A DNA stretch of 18,213 nt from Clostridiales bacterium (GTDB lineage Bacteria > Bacillota > Clostridia > Oscillospirales > Oscillospiraceae), in the NCBI GenBank assembly GCA_019420945.1, contig JAHZGF010000065.1, positions 1-18,213 on the forward strand, in the 5' to 3' direction. Below are positions 6,350-15,300 of the stretch, in pieces; the stretch's first letter is position 1; every line of letters begins with the position of its first letter. Made by a program: the position numbers and the translations under genes. The notes beneath the pieces were generated by a model. It did not search any database, was not told where the DNA came from, and saw only the letters and a list, made by a program, of their open reading frames with translations.

Positions 6350-8429
6350 GAAGCCTTCAGTCGCCCAGTCGCTCTCTGCCGTGCTGGGAGCTACGACCCG
6401 CAAAGACGGTTATCTGGAAGGAAACGGCTGGCGGGTCAGCTGGTGCGTGGGCCATCTGGCCGGTCTGGCGGATGCCGACGCCTACAACCCCGACTATGCC
6501 AAGTGGCGTTACGATGACCTGCCCATCCTGCCGGAACATTGGCAGATGGTGGTGGGTGCGGATAAGAAAAAACAGTTCGACATCCTGAAAAAGCTCATGA
6601 ACGCCCCGGATGTGACCGAGGTGGTGAACGCCTGCGATGCCGGGCGCGAGGGAGAACTGATTTTCCGCAGCGTCTATGATCTGGCGGGCTGCCAGAAACC
6701 CATGAAGCGGCTTTGGATTTCCAGCATGGAGGATTCCGCCATCCGGGAGGGCTTTGAGCATCTTCGCTCCGGTGCAGACTATGACGGGCTGTACCAAGCG
6801 GCCCTCTGCCGGGCCAAGGCCGACTGGCTGGTGGGCATCAACGCTACCCGGCTCTTTTCGGTGCTGTACCACCGAACGCTGAACATTGGCCGGGTCATGT
6901 CCCCGACGCTGGCGCTCATCGTCCAGCGGGAGGCCGAGATCGACGCTTTCAAGCCGGTGCCGTTTTATACGGTACAGTTGGAGCTGCCCGGCTTTTCCGT
7001 TTCCGGCGAGCGCATGAAAGAAAAAGCTGCCGCCGAACAGCTGAAAAGTGCTTGCCAGGGCGGCACGGCCACAATCAAGCGGGTGGAACGCAAAGACAAA
7101 TCCGAGAAGCCGCCCGCCCTCTATGACCTGACCACCCTCCAGCGGGACGCCAACCGCCTGCTGGGGTATACGGCCCAGCAGACCCTGGACTATCTGCAAA
7201 ACCTCTATGAAAAGAAACTCTGTACCTATCCCCGGACCGACAGCCGCTACCTGACTTCCGACATGGCCGAGGGACTGCCGATGCTGGTGAACCTGGTTGC
7301 CAATGCCATGCCATTCCGTAAGGGGATAGCCATTTCCTGCGATGCGGCGGCGGTCATCAACGACAAGAAAGTGACCGACCACCATGCGGTGATTCCCACC
7401 CGAAACATCCGGGATGCGGACTTATCTGCTCTGCCTGCCGGGGAACGGGCTGTTTTGGAACTGGTGGCCCTGCGCCTGCTGTGCGCCGTAGCCCCACCCC
7501 ACACCTACGCGGAAATGTCTATCGCCGTGGAGTGTGCGGGCGCAGAGTTCACCGCCAAAGGCCGCACAGTGAAGCAGTCCGGCTGGCGGTCGCTGGACGC
7601 CGCCTACTGCGCCAGCATGAAAAATGTGGAGTCGGACGACAATTCCGAGGACAAGGCCCTGCCGGAGCTGGCCGAGGGTCAGAAGCTGCCGGTCGCCGGT
7701 GCTGCCGTCAAGGAGGGCAAGACCACTCCGCCCAAGCATTTCACCGAGGACACCCTGCTCTCTGCGATGGAGACAGCCGGGAAAGAGGATATGCCGGAAG
7801 ATGCTGAACGCAAGGGCCTGGGGACGCCCGCCACCCGCGCCGGGATTTTGGAAAAGCTGGTATCCACCGGCTTTCTGGAACGGAAAAAGAGCAAGAAAAC
7901 TGTGCAGCTCATGCCCTCCAAGGATGCCGTGTCCCTCATCACGGTGCTGCCGGAGCAGCTGCAATCACCGCTTCTGACCGCCGAATGGGAGTATCGCCTG
8001 GGCGAGATCGAGCGCGGCGAGCTGAACCCGGAGGACTTTATGGATGGGATCGCCGCCATGCTGAAGGAGCTGGTGGAGACTTATCAGGTCATCAAGGGGA
8101 CCGAGTACCTGTTTTCCCCGCCCCGTGAGGTGGTGGGAAAATGCCCCCGCTGCGGCGGCGAGGTTGCAGAACTGCAAAAAGGCTTCTTCTGCCAGGACGA
8201 ATCTTGCAATTTTGCAATCTGGAAAAACAACAAGTGGTGGTCGATGAAGAAAAAACAGCCCACAAAGGCCATTGTGGCGGCGTTACTAAATAATGGCCGC
8301 ACCCGCGTGACCGGGCTGTATTCCGAGAAAAGCGGCAAGACCTACGACGCCACCGTTGTCCTGGAGGATACCGGCCAGTACGTCAACTTCAAGCTGGAAT
8401 TCGACCGGCAGAAAGGCGGCGGCAAATGA
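6330..8429 (+). CDS. topB: DNA topoisomerase III (type IA)
   Basis: A 699-aa type IA topoisomerase that passes single strands and can resolve intermediates of ICE DNA processing. Seen: the Toprim fold starts at once (MRLVIAEKPSVAQSL, catalytic Glu E7), with the acidic motif CDAGREGELIF (D103, E107, E109). The active-site Tyr is Y300 in CTYPRTDSRYLT. Near the C-terminus is a zinc-ribbon-like CPRCGG...C...C segment (about residues 605-635), then a topoisomerase C-terminal repeat (GRTRVTGLYSEKSGKTYDA). The start at 6330 is chosen because GGGAGG (6315-6320) lies nine bases before it. ATG 6324 is too close to that site, and the open frame further left is inside the previous gene. Length and motifs are normal for TopB proteins of Clostridia ICEs. 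The stop overlaps the next ATG. Confidence 0.94.
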   Translation: MRLVIAEKPSVAQSLSAVLGATTRKDGYLEGNGWRVSWCVGHLAGLADADAYNPDYAKWRYDDLPILPEHWQMVVGADKKKQFDILKKLMNAPDVTEVVNACDAGREGELIFRSVYDLAGCQKPMKRLWISSMEDSAIREGFEHLRSGADYDGLYQAALCRAKADWLVGINATRLFSVLYHRTLNIGRVMSPTLALIVQREAEIDAFKPVPFYTVQLELPGFSVSGERMKEKAAAEQLKSACQGGTATIKRVERKDKSEKPPALYDLTTLQRDANRLLGYTAQQTLDYLQNLYEKKLCTYPRTDSRYLTSDMAEGLPMLVNLVANAMPFRKGIAISCDAAAVINDKKVTDHHAVIPTRNIRDADLSALPAGERAVLELVALRLLCAVAPPHTYAEMSIAVECAGAEFTAKGRTVKQSGWRSLDAAYCASMKNVESDDNSEDKALPELAEGQKLPVAGAAVKEGKTTPPKHFTEDTLLSAMETAGKEDMPEDAERKGLGTPATRAGILEKLVSTGFLERKKSKKTVQLMPSKDAVSLITVLPEQLQSPLLTAEWEYRLGEIERGELNPEDFMDGIAAMLKELVETYQVIKGTEYLFSPPREVVGKCPRCGGEVAELQKGFFCQDESCNFAIWKNNKWWSMKKKQPTKAIVAALLNNGRTRVTGLYSEKSGKTYDATVVLEDTGQYVNFKLEFDRQKGGGK

Positions 8430-8707
8430 AACTGAGTTTGTATGAGCAGGAAACCATTATCCTCTATAACCAGGCCGAGGCTACCGCCGAGGTCTACACT
8501 CATGACCCACGCCTACTGGAAAAGCTGCGGCGGCTGGCGGAAAAATACCCGGACCAGATCGTGAAAAAGGACCGGCAGACCTTCACGGTGCCCAAACGCT
8601 GCGTGTCGGTCCGGGAGCCGTACAGCGCCGAGCGCCGCAAGGCCGCCAGTGAGCGTGCCAAAGCTGCGGGATACAGGCCGCCTGTCAAAAAGGCGGGTGT
8701 GGAGTGA
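8426..8707 (+). CDS. Hypothetical ICE protein, 93 aa
   Basis: A small basic protein beginning MKLSLYEQETIILYNQAE and ending in a Lys/Arg/Ala-rich tail. Seen: no signal peptide, membrane segment or metal motif. The middle (TFTVPKRCVSVREP) looks like a short beta region followed by a basic helix, so nucleic acid contact is possible but unproven. Similar small proteins next to topB occur in related elements, as far as I recall. It overlaps topB by ATGA, and its TGA overlaps a GTG of the next frame (GTGA), consistent with coupled translation. Confidence 0.75.
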   Translation: MKLSLYEQETIILYNQAEATAEVYTHDPRLLEKLRRLAEKYPDQIVKKDRQTFTVPKRCVSVREPYSAERRKAASERAKAAGYRPPVKKAGVE

Positions 8708-8709
8708 GC

Positions 8710-11700
8710 ATGGCAGAGAATGTTTTTGAGGTTGTGAAAGAATCCGTCACCACCAGAGAAGCGGCGGAAATGTACGGCATCGAGGTAAAGCGCGGCGGTA
8801 TGGCCTGCTGTCCCTTCCACGATGACCGGCACCCCAGCATGAAGGTAGACCGCCGCTTTCACTGCTTTGGCTGCGGCGCAGACGGTGACGTGATCGACTT
8901 CACTGCCCGGCTTTATAACCTGACCCCAAAAGAAGCCGCTGAAAAGCTGGCCCAGGATTTTGGCCTGGCCTATGACAGCCAGGCCCCGCCCCGGCGGAAC
9001 TATGTCCGGCAGAAATCCGAAGCGCAGAAGTTAAAGGAAAAGCGGGAACATGGCTGGCGTGTTCTGACCGACTACTATCATCTGCTCCGCAAATGGGAAA
9101 CCGATTATTCCCCCAAAACGCCGGACGAGGACCCGCATCCCCGTTTTATGGAGGCTATCCAGAAAAAGGACTATACGGGCTACCTCCTGGACTTTCTGAT
9201 CGACAGCAGCACCGAGGAACAAGACAAGTGGTTTGCGGAACACTCCGCAGAGATTGCAGCCATAGAAGGGAGAGTGAAAATCATGGCTGAGAAACCCACC
9301 AACCGGGAGCGATTGCGGGAAATTACCGAGGGCATTGAGCAAGGCATCAAGGAACTGTTCGAGAGTGAAAAGTATATGCGCTACCTCTCCGTGATGTCCC
9401 GGTTCCACCGCTACTCCGTCAACAACACCATGCTCATCTATATGCAGCGACCGGACGCCACTCTGGTAGCCGGATACAACAAGTGGAAAAATCAGTTTGA
9501 GCGCCATGTAAAGCGGGGCGAACACGGCATTACCATCATCGCGCCCACGCCTTATAAAAAGAAGATCGAGGAACAGAAGCTGGACCCGGACACCAAAGCC
9601 CCCATGCTGGATAAGGATGGCAAGGTCATCATGGAGGAAAAGGAAATTGAGATTCCCTTGTTCCGCCCGGTGAAGGTGTTCGATGTAAGCCAGACGGATG
9701 GAAAGCCCTTGCCGGAACTGGCATCCTCTCTTTCTGGGAATGTCCAGAACTATGAGGTTTTCATGGAGGCGCTGCGCCGGTCCGCACCGGTTCCCATTGA
9801 GTTTGAGCCGATGGCGGCTAACATGGACGGCTACTTTTCCTCCGACCAGCAGCGGATTGCGCTTCGCCCTGGCATGAGTGAGGTCCAGACGGTCTCTGCT
9901 GCGATCCATGAGATCGCCCACAGCAAGCTCCATGACCCGAAGCGGGCGGAACCCGAACCCGCCTGGAAGGTGGTCATGGTCAGCGATGGGGGGACCAGGA
10001 AGAACTACTCCCAGGGCTTTGCCACCGAAGTAGAGGCGGAACAATTCGCCGCTGATGCAGACTGGCGCTATGTGGACGAGAATCAGTTCGAGTGGCGGTT
10101 GGAGGTGGAGGAAGATCACTCCGCCGAGATTCAGGCGGCCAAGGACCGGCGCACCGAAGAAGTGCAGGCCGAGAGCATTTCCTATGCGGTCTGCCAGTAT
10201 TACGGTATCGAAACTGGTGACAACAGCTTTGGTTATATCGCCAGCTGGAGCCAGGGCAAGGAACTGAAGGAACTGCGGGCCAGCTTGGAGGTTATCAATA
10301 AGACCGCCGGTGAGCTGATTACCGACATTGACCGGCACTACAAGGAAATCTGTAAGGAGCGCGGCATTGACCCCGCTGCCAGACGGGAACCGGAACAGAA
10401 ACCAGGTCCCATTGAACAACTGGCCGCTGACATCGACCAGTTTGCTTTTGACTATGACCCGTATGAATATCGGGATACGGTGGATGACCGTGAGACCGCA
10501 CTCCGGGAACTGACAGCTTCCCTGCAGAACGGTGACGCACAGGACGTGAGAAAATGGCTTCAGGATATTGCCGAGGATGAGCCGGGAGAATGGACTGCCG
10601 AGGCAGCCGCACTTCTGGACCGTCTGGATCAGCTGGTGCCGGAAAAAGAGGCTATCCTGGCGGATGAGCCGGACCCGAATCTTGTGAAGATGGCGGATGA
10701 AGCAATGGCGATGGGCATAGATACCGCATGGAACTCAGGCGAGGAATTTCCGCTGTCATTCTCTGATGACAGTACAGTTCAGGAAAGCTCGCAGCCCAGC
10801 GCCGAGTTCCGTGAGGCGCTTTTGGTGCTGGACGATGCCGCGTATCTGCACATCCAGCCCTGTGATACCGGGTGGGACTACACGCTCTACGACAAAGAAA
10901 CCATGCGGGAGTTGGACGGCGGCCAGTTGGATGCCCCCGACCTGCGCCGTTCCGAAGCTGCTCTCCGTATCTGCGAGGACCTGAACATGGGAAATGCGTC
11001 CATTAAGTATGCGCCCCTCTCCATGATCGAGACCTTGCAGGAGACCGCCTATCAACAGATGCAGGAGCAGGTCAGCCAGCAGGCAGAGGAAACTGCCGCT
11101 GTTCCCACCCAGCTGCCCGATACACCAGAGCAAGCGCTGGACGAATACCCCATGCCGGACCCGGCGCTGACCCAGGACGATCTGGAAAAGTGCGGTTACA
11201 TGGACAGCGACCTTCTGCCCCTCTCCAAAGAGCGGGCCTATGAATTGATGGAGCGCGATCTGACCGTGTACATCATCCAGGAGGGCGAAAACCCGGAGAT
11301 GGCTTTTGACAGCTCCGATCTGGACGCCCATGATGGTATCTTTGCCGTGGCCCGCGACGAATGGGAGGAAAGCTCCCAGTTCCATGAGAAAGTGCTGGAG
11401 CGGCAGGACCGGCAGCTGGAACGGGAGCAGGCGTTTCTCTCCCATGAGGGAGACTGTTTCGCTATCTACCAGGTGAGCCGGGATGACCCGCAGAATATCC
11501 GCTTCATGAATATGGACTGGCTGCAAAGCCATGACATTTCTGTGGAGCGCGGCAGCTATGATCTGGTCTATACCGCGCCTCTGACCGCTACCGGCAGCAC
11601 TGACGCAAAGCTGGAACAGATCTTCCAGCAGTTCAATCTGGAAAAACCGGTGGACTTCCATAGTCCTTCTATGAGCGTCAGCGACATTGTTGCCCTCAAG

Positions 11701-12039
11701 CAAAACGGCGTGGTATCCTGCCACTATGTTGACAGTGTTGGTTTTCAGCAGATTCCCGGATTCCTCCCGGAAAATCACCTGAAAAATGCGGAGATGACCG
11801 TGGAGGATGATTACGGCATGATTGACGGCGTGATCAACAACGGCTCCAAGGAGCCGACCGTGGCCCAGCTGGAACAGCAGGCCAGAAGCGGCCAGCCCAT
11901 CTCCCTCATGGATTTGGCAGCCGCCGCCCATCGGGAGGAACGGGAAAAAAGAAAATCTGTCGTGGAACAGCTGAGAAGCCAACCGAAAACCGAACATAAA
12001 AAGACAGCGCCCAAAAAGAGCGCGGAAAGGGAGATTTGA
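8710..12039 (+). CDS. CHC2 zinc finger / ArdC-like antirestriction / metallopeptidase / YodL-DUF4316 multidomain protein
   Basis: A 1,109-aa fusion. Seen, in order: a DnaG-type CHC2 zinc finger (C34, H37, C52, C55; RFHCFGCGADGDVIDF) at 1-85; a linker with a basic helix; an ArdC/LtrC-like domain from about 192 (TNRERLREITEGIEQGIKEL, then YSVNNTMLIYMQRPDATLVA); a zinc metallopeptidase motif IHEIAHSKLHD (H400, E401, H404) with a likely third ligand E488 in VQAESISYAV; an inserted module at about 415-474 (AWKVVMVSDGG); a repeat-rich acidic region; a YodL-like domain near 914-960 (CFAIYQVSRDD); and a DUF4316-like end (MSVSDIVALKQNGVVSCHYV). Known: CHC2 fingers bind primase templates, and ArdC proteins counter restriction and bind single-stranded DNA. 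A role on the incoming strand is inferred. ATG 8710 has GGAG five bases upstream. GTG 8704, overlapping the previous stop, is the alternative. Confidence 0.87.
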   Translation: MAENVFEVVKESVTTREAAEMYGIEVKRGGMACCPFHDDRHPSMKVDRRFHCFGCGADGDVIDFTARLYNLTPKEAAEKLAQDFGLAYDSQAPPRRNYVRQKSEAQKLKEKREHGWRVLTDYYHLLRKWETDYSPKTPDEDPHPRFMEAIQKKDYTGYLLDFLIDSSTEEQDKWFAEHSAEIAAIEGRVKIMAEKPTNRERLREITEGIEQGIKELFESEKYMRYLSVMSRFHRYSVNNTMLIYMQRPDATLVAGYNKWKNQFERHVKRGEHGITIIAPTPYKKKIEEQKLDPDTKAPMLDKDGKVIMEEKEIEIPLFRPVKVFDVSQTDGKPLPELASSLSGNVQNYEVFMEALRRSAPVPIEFEPMAANMDGYFSSDQQRIALRPGMSEVQTVSAAIHEIAHSKLHDPKRAEPEPAWKVVMVSDGGTRKNYSQGFATEVEAEQFAADADWRYVDENQFEWRLEVEEDHSAEIQAAKDRRTEEVQAESISYAVCQYYGIETGDNSFGYIASWSQGKELKELRASLEVINKTAGELITDIDRHYKEICKERGIDPAARREPEQKPGPIEQLAADIDQFAFDYDPYEYRDTVDDRETALRELTASLQNGDAQDVRKWLQDIAEDEPGEWTAEAAALLDRLDQLVPEKEAILADEPDPNLVKMADEAMAMGIDTAWNSGEEFPLSFSDDSTVQESSQPSAEFREALLVLDDAAYLHIQPCDTGWDYTLYDKETMRELDGGQLDAPDLRRSEAALRICEDLNMGNASIKYAPLSMIETLQETAYQQMQEQVSQQAEETAAVPTQLPDTPEQALDEYPMPDPALTQDDLEKCGYMDSDLLPLSKERAYELMERDLTVYIIQEGENPEMAFDSSDLDAHDGIFAVARDEWEESSQFHEKVLERQDRQLEREQAFLSHEGDCFAIYQVSRDDPQNIRFMNMDWLQSHDISVERGSYDLVYTAPLTATGSTDAKLEQIFQQFNLEKPVDFHSPSMSVSDIVALKQNGVVSCHYVDSVGFQQIPGFLPENHLKNAEMTVEDDYGMIDGVINNGSKEPTVAQLEQQARSGQPISLMDLAAAAHREEREKRKSVVEQLRSQPKTEHKKTAPKKSAEREI
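9267..9272 (+). promoter_or_regulatory. Possible internal ribosome binding site before ATG 9283
   Basis: AGGGAG lies ten bases before an in-frame ATG at 9283 (residue 192 of the CHC2/ArdC fusion), exactly where the ArdC-like domain begins (MAEKPTNRERL). Stand-alone ArdC-like proteins of related elements begin this way, from memory. This could be a live internal start giving a shorter protein, or a relic of two genes that have fused. Confidence 0.45.
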
Positions 12040-12040
12040 T

Positions 12041-12256
12041 ATGGGAAACTTCACCTTTGAGGAAATAAACCTGCTGTGCATCTACAACCCCGGCACCCGT
12101 GAGGGCGCCATTGAGGCACTGTCCGAGATGCGCGGCTATTTGGAGCCGGACGAGACCGAGCTGCTGGCCCTGACGGACAGCACCCTCGCCAAGCTCCGGG
12201 CCATGACCGACACCGACTTTGATGCGTTGGAGCTGTACCCGGATTTTGATGAGTAA
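12041..12256 (+). CDS. Transposon-transfer assisting family protein, 71 aa
   Basis: A small acidic protein starting MGNFTFEEINLLCIYNPGTR and ending in Asp/Glu-rich DALELYPDFDE. Seen: the pattern F..EE.NLL.IYN.GTRE, then L..DE.ELL.LT, matches the small 'transposon-transfer assisting' proteins I know from Clostridia conjugative transposons. No membrane or metal motif is visible. GGAAAGGGAG ends about nine bases before the ATG, and the preceding stop is one base away, so it is cotranscribed with the fusion gene. The family name rests on recall of the sequence pattern. Its mechanism is not known. Confidence 0.75.
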   Translation: MGNFTFEEINLLCIYNPGTREGAIEALSEMRGYLEPDETELLALTDSTLAKLRAMTDTDFDALELYPDFDE

Positions 12257-12271
12257 CTATATCCCGTAAAC

Positions 12272-12303
12272 GGCGGGGCGGCTGCTGTGCCGCCCTGTTT
12301 TCC
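12272..12303 (+). terminator. Hairpin with short T run (weak terminator or attenuator)
   Basis: GGGCGGC (12276-12282) pairs perfectly with GCCGCCC (12289-12295) around a 6-base loop. Wobble and C-G pairs at 12272-12275 with 12296-12299 lengthen the stem, and TGTTTTCC follows. It lies in the only real gap of the window, between the 71-aa gene and the helicase gene. The T run is short, so partial termination or mRNA processing is as likely as full termination. Confidence 0.45.
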
Positions 12304-12333
12304 TATCCAAAACAGAAGGGAGGACAGACAACC

Positions 12334-15300
12334 ATGCCAACCAAAGCTGAACAATATGCGCAGATGGCGGAGAAGGTAGCGGTCCAGCTCACCGGCAGCT
12401 GGCAGGAGTGGGCGGGATTTCTCACTACCGCCGCCCGCCTCTACAAGTATCCGTTTCATGAGCAGCTGATGATCTACGCCCAGCGCCCAGACGCCACTGC
12501 CTGCGCCGAGTACGACCTGTGGAATAACCGCATGGACCGCTACGTCCGGCGCGGCTCCAAGGGCATCGCCCTGGTGGACGATTCCGGGGACCGGCCCCGA
12601 TTGCGCTATGTGTTCGATATTTCCGATACCGGCACAAGGGAACATTCCCGCACCCCCTGGCTGTGGACGCTGGAAGAAGCCCATACCGCTCCGGTCACAG
12701 CCATGCTGGAAAACCGTTATGAAGTGACCGGGAGCGACCTGGCCGAACAGCTGACCCGTGTGGCCGGAAAACTGGCGGAGGAATACTGGACGGAGTATCA
12801 GCAGGACATTCGCCACATCGTTGACGGTTCGTTTCTGGAGGAATATGATGAAATTGACATCGGAGTACAGTTCCAATCAGCCGCCACTGTCAGCATCGCC
12901 TATGCCCTGATGTCCCGCTGCGGGCTGGAGCCGGAACGGCACTTTGATTACGAAGATTTCATGCCGATCTTTGACTTCAACACCCCGGCCACTGTCAGGG
13001 CACTGGGAACAGCCGTCAGCCAGGCAAGTCAGCAGGTGCTGCGGCAGATCGGCGTCACCATCCAAAACTATGAACGCGCACAGATCGCGGAAAGGAGCGT
13101 CACACATGGAGAACAAACTGACCTACATCCAGAACGGGGACTACCTGATTCCCGACCTGAAGCTGACCGAGCAGCCGCCGAAGCCCCTGGGCAAATACGG
13201 CAGGATGCGGAAAACCTACCTGAAGGAGCATCGGCCCATCCTGTACAACCAGCTACTGATGACCGAGAAGCTGTACCCGCACCTCGCGGAGATCGACGAA
13301 ACGGCGAACCGGCGGCTGGAGCAGATGATGCCGCAGCTGGCCGAGGCAGCGGGCGCGACGGAGCAGCTGAAAGCCCGCGACCCGATGCAGTGGGTGGGCC
13401 TGATGAATACCTGCAAGGCCCAGGCGGAGGAAATCCTGCTGGCAGAACTTATCAACAGCTGACCTTAAACCTGTTCCTCTCCGAAGCGGAACAAATAAAA
13501 GCCATCGACGAAGGATCGAGCGTACAAACGCCCGGTCCTTTTTCTATGCCGGAACACCATACCGCACCGGAGCGCCCGGCAGCGCCCCAGCGCCGGACAT
13601 TGACCCAAGACGAGATCGACACGGCTATCCAGGAATGGAACGGCAATATTGAGAGCAAGCGCGCGGTCGTGCGCTACATGAAGGATCATGCTCGTGAAAA
13701 GGATACCGCTGCCTGGCTGCGGCAGGAGTTTGGCGATGATCTGCCTGCCTTCCCTGTGACGGCGGACGGTGCGGCGGGTGATGTGTCCTGGCCCAAGGTG
13801 CAGCGCCGGATTGCGCAGCTTATCAAAGAGGACCGCTTCTACACCCAGGAGGAACAGGACCGCTTTGACAACATCGACCCCATCGTCATCCGGGAGGCTC
13901 TGGCCGAGCGCGGGATCGTGAACGGTCAGGTTGCAGAGCCGGAAAAGCTGGACAGTGACCCGTTCATCCAGCAGGTAATGCGGGATGTGGAACAGATTGC
14001 CGCAGAGGCACCGTCTGTACAGCCCACGCCGCCCGATTTATCCGGCCAGCCCATCACCCGTGAGGGAGACACCATCACCATCGGGAACGGAGAACCGACC
14101 CATGAGATCGACATTGCCGTGTCGGATGAAGAATACGAGGCCATCCAGAAGGCTATCCCGGAGGAAAAGGTCTACGACCCCATAGCGCCGGTCTACCATG
14201 AAGGCGATACGGTCTATCTGGACAATCAGGAATACCAGATCACGGAGCTGCGGGAGGATACGGTACAGCTTCTGCCCTCCGGCATGACTTATCCCATCTT
14301 CCGGGCCGAAAGCCGGGAACGGTTTGAGCAGCTTTTGAAAAACGACCTGCGAAACGGGGCCATTACCGAGTTCCTTTCCGATGACCCGGAAAAGGTGGAC
14401 CAGGACCTGCGGGAAGTGCTGACCTCCGGCCTGTTTACCTGGCAGGACAAAGAGTATATTTCCCGCTGGCTGCGGGATGGCGAGGGCAACACCAGAATCG
14501 CCCAGCGTCTTTCCGAATTGTATTCCGGTCGTGTGGAGACGATGGATCTTGCAACCGGCGATATAGCGGACTACCGCACTTTCACTACCAGCATTGAGAT
14601 TGAGGTTCTGGACCATGACGAAAGAAAGCTGGCAACCCTGGCATATCGCTGGGGTGAACTCACACCGCTTCTGCGGGGACTGTATGTAAAGGAGCAGGAC
14701 GGCTTCTTTCAGGCCCCGGAAGGCTTCGCGGACCGGCACACCCCGCCCTTAGAAGGAACTCTGTCTTACCAGGTGGGCGATCAGGTGACGCTCCCCGCAC
14801 CTGACCACCCTATCACCGGCACGATTGATGCCATTGAAGATAACTCCGTCCGCATTTACACCGGGCCTTATGCCTGGAGTTACGATGTGGTCAGCCGGGA
14901 ACAGTTTGAAATCTGGCTGCGCCAGGATGAGCGCAATGCCGGACTGTTCACGCCGGACACAAGAGAAACCTCTGCGCCGAAAATCACCTCCGAGCCAGTG
15001 ACGGTCTATCCCGGCGACAAGAACGGCCTGCCCTATGATGTGGTGGTGGAGCGGCTGCGCGTGGATGAACCGGAACCCACGCCGCCCCAGTCGCATCCGC
15101 CTGAAAACTTCCGCATCCTGGACGACGATCTGGGAATCGGCGGACCGAAAGAAAAGTTCTGGCGCAACATCAAGGCGATTGCCACGCTGAAGCAGATTGA
15201 GCAGGAGAACCGTTATGCTACCCCGGAAGAACAGCATTTGCTCTCACAGTATGTTGGCTGGGGCGGTCTGGCGGATGCCTTTGACGCGGATAAACCTGCA

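Noticed and set aside
6636..6656. Missing second Asp in the TopB Toprim motif (DAGREGE instead of DPDREG)
   Set aside because: DAGREGE is, from memory, normal in Bacillota TopB proteins such as that of Bacillus subtilis, so it does not signal inactivation.
12944..13105. Upstream extension of the tnpV frame to an ATG at 12944
   Set aside because: The extension encodes a Ser/Arg-rich sequence unlike TnpV, while ATG 13106 has a strong ribosome binding site and begins the family's conserved sequence.
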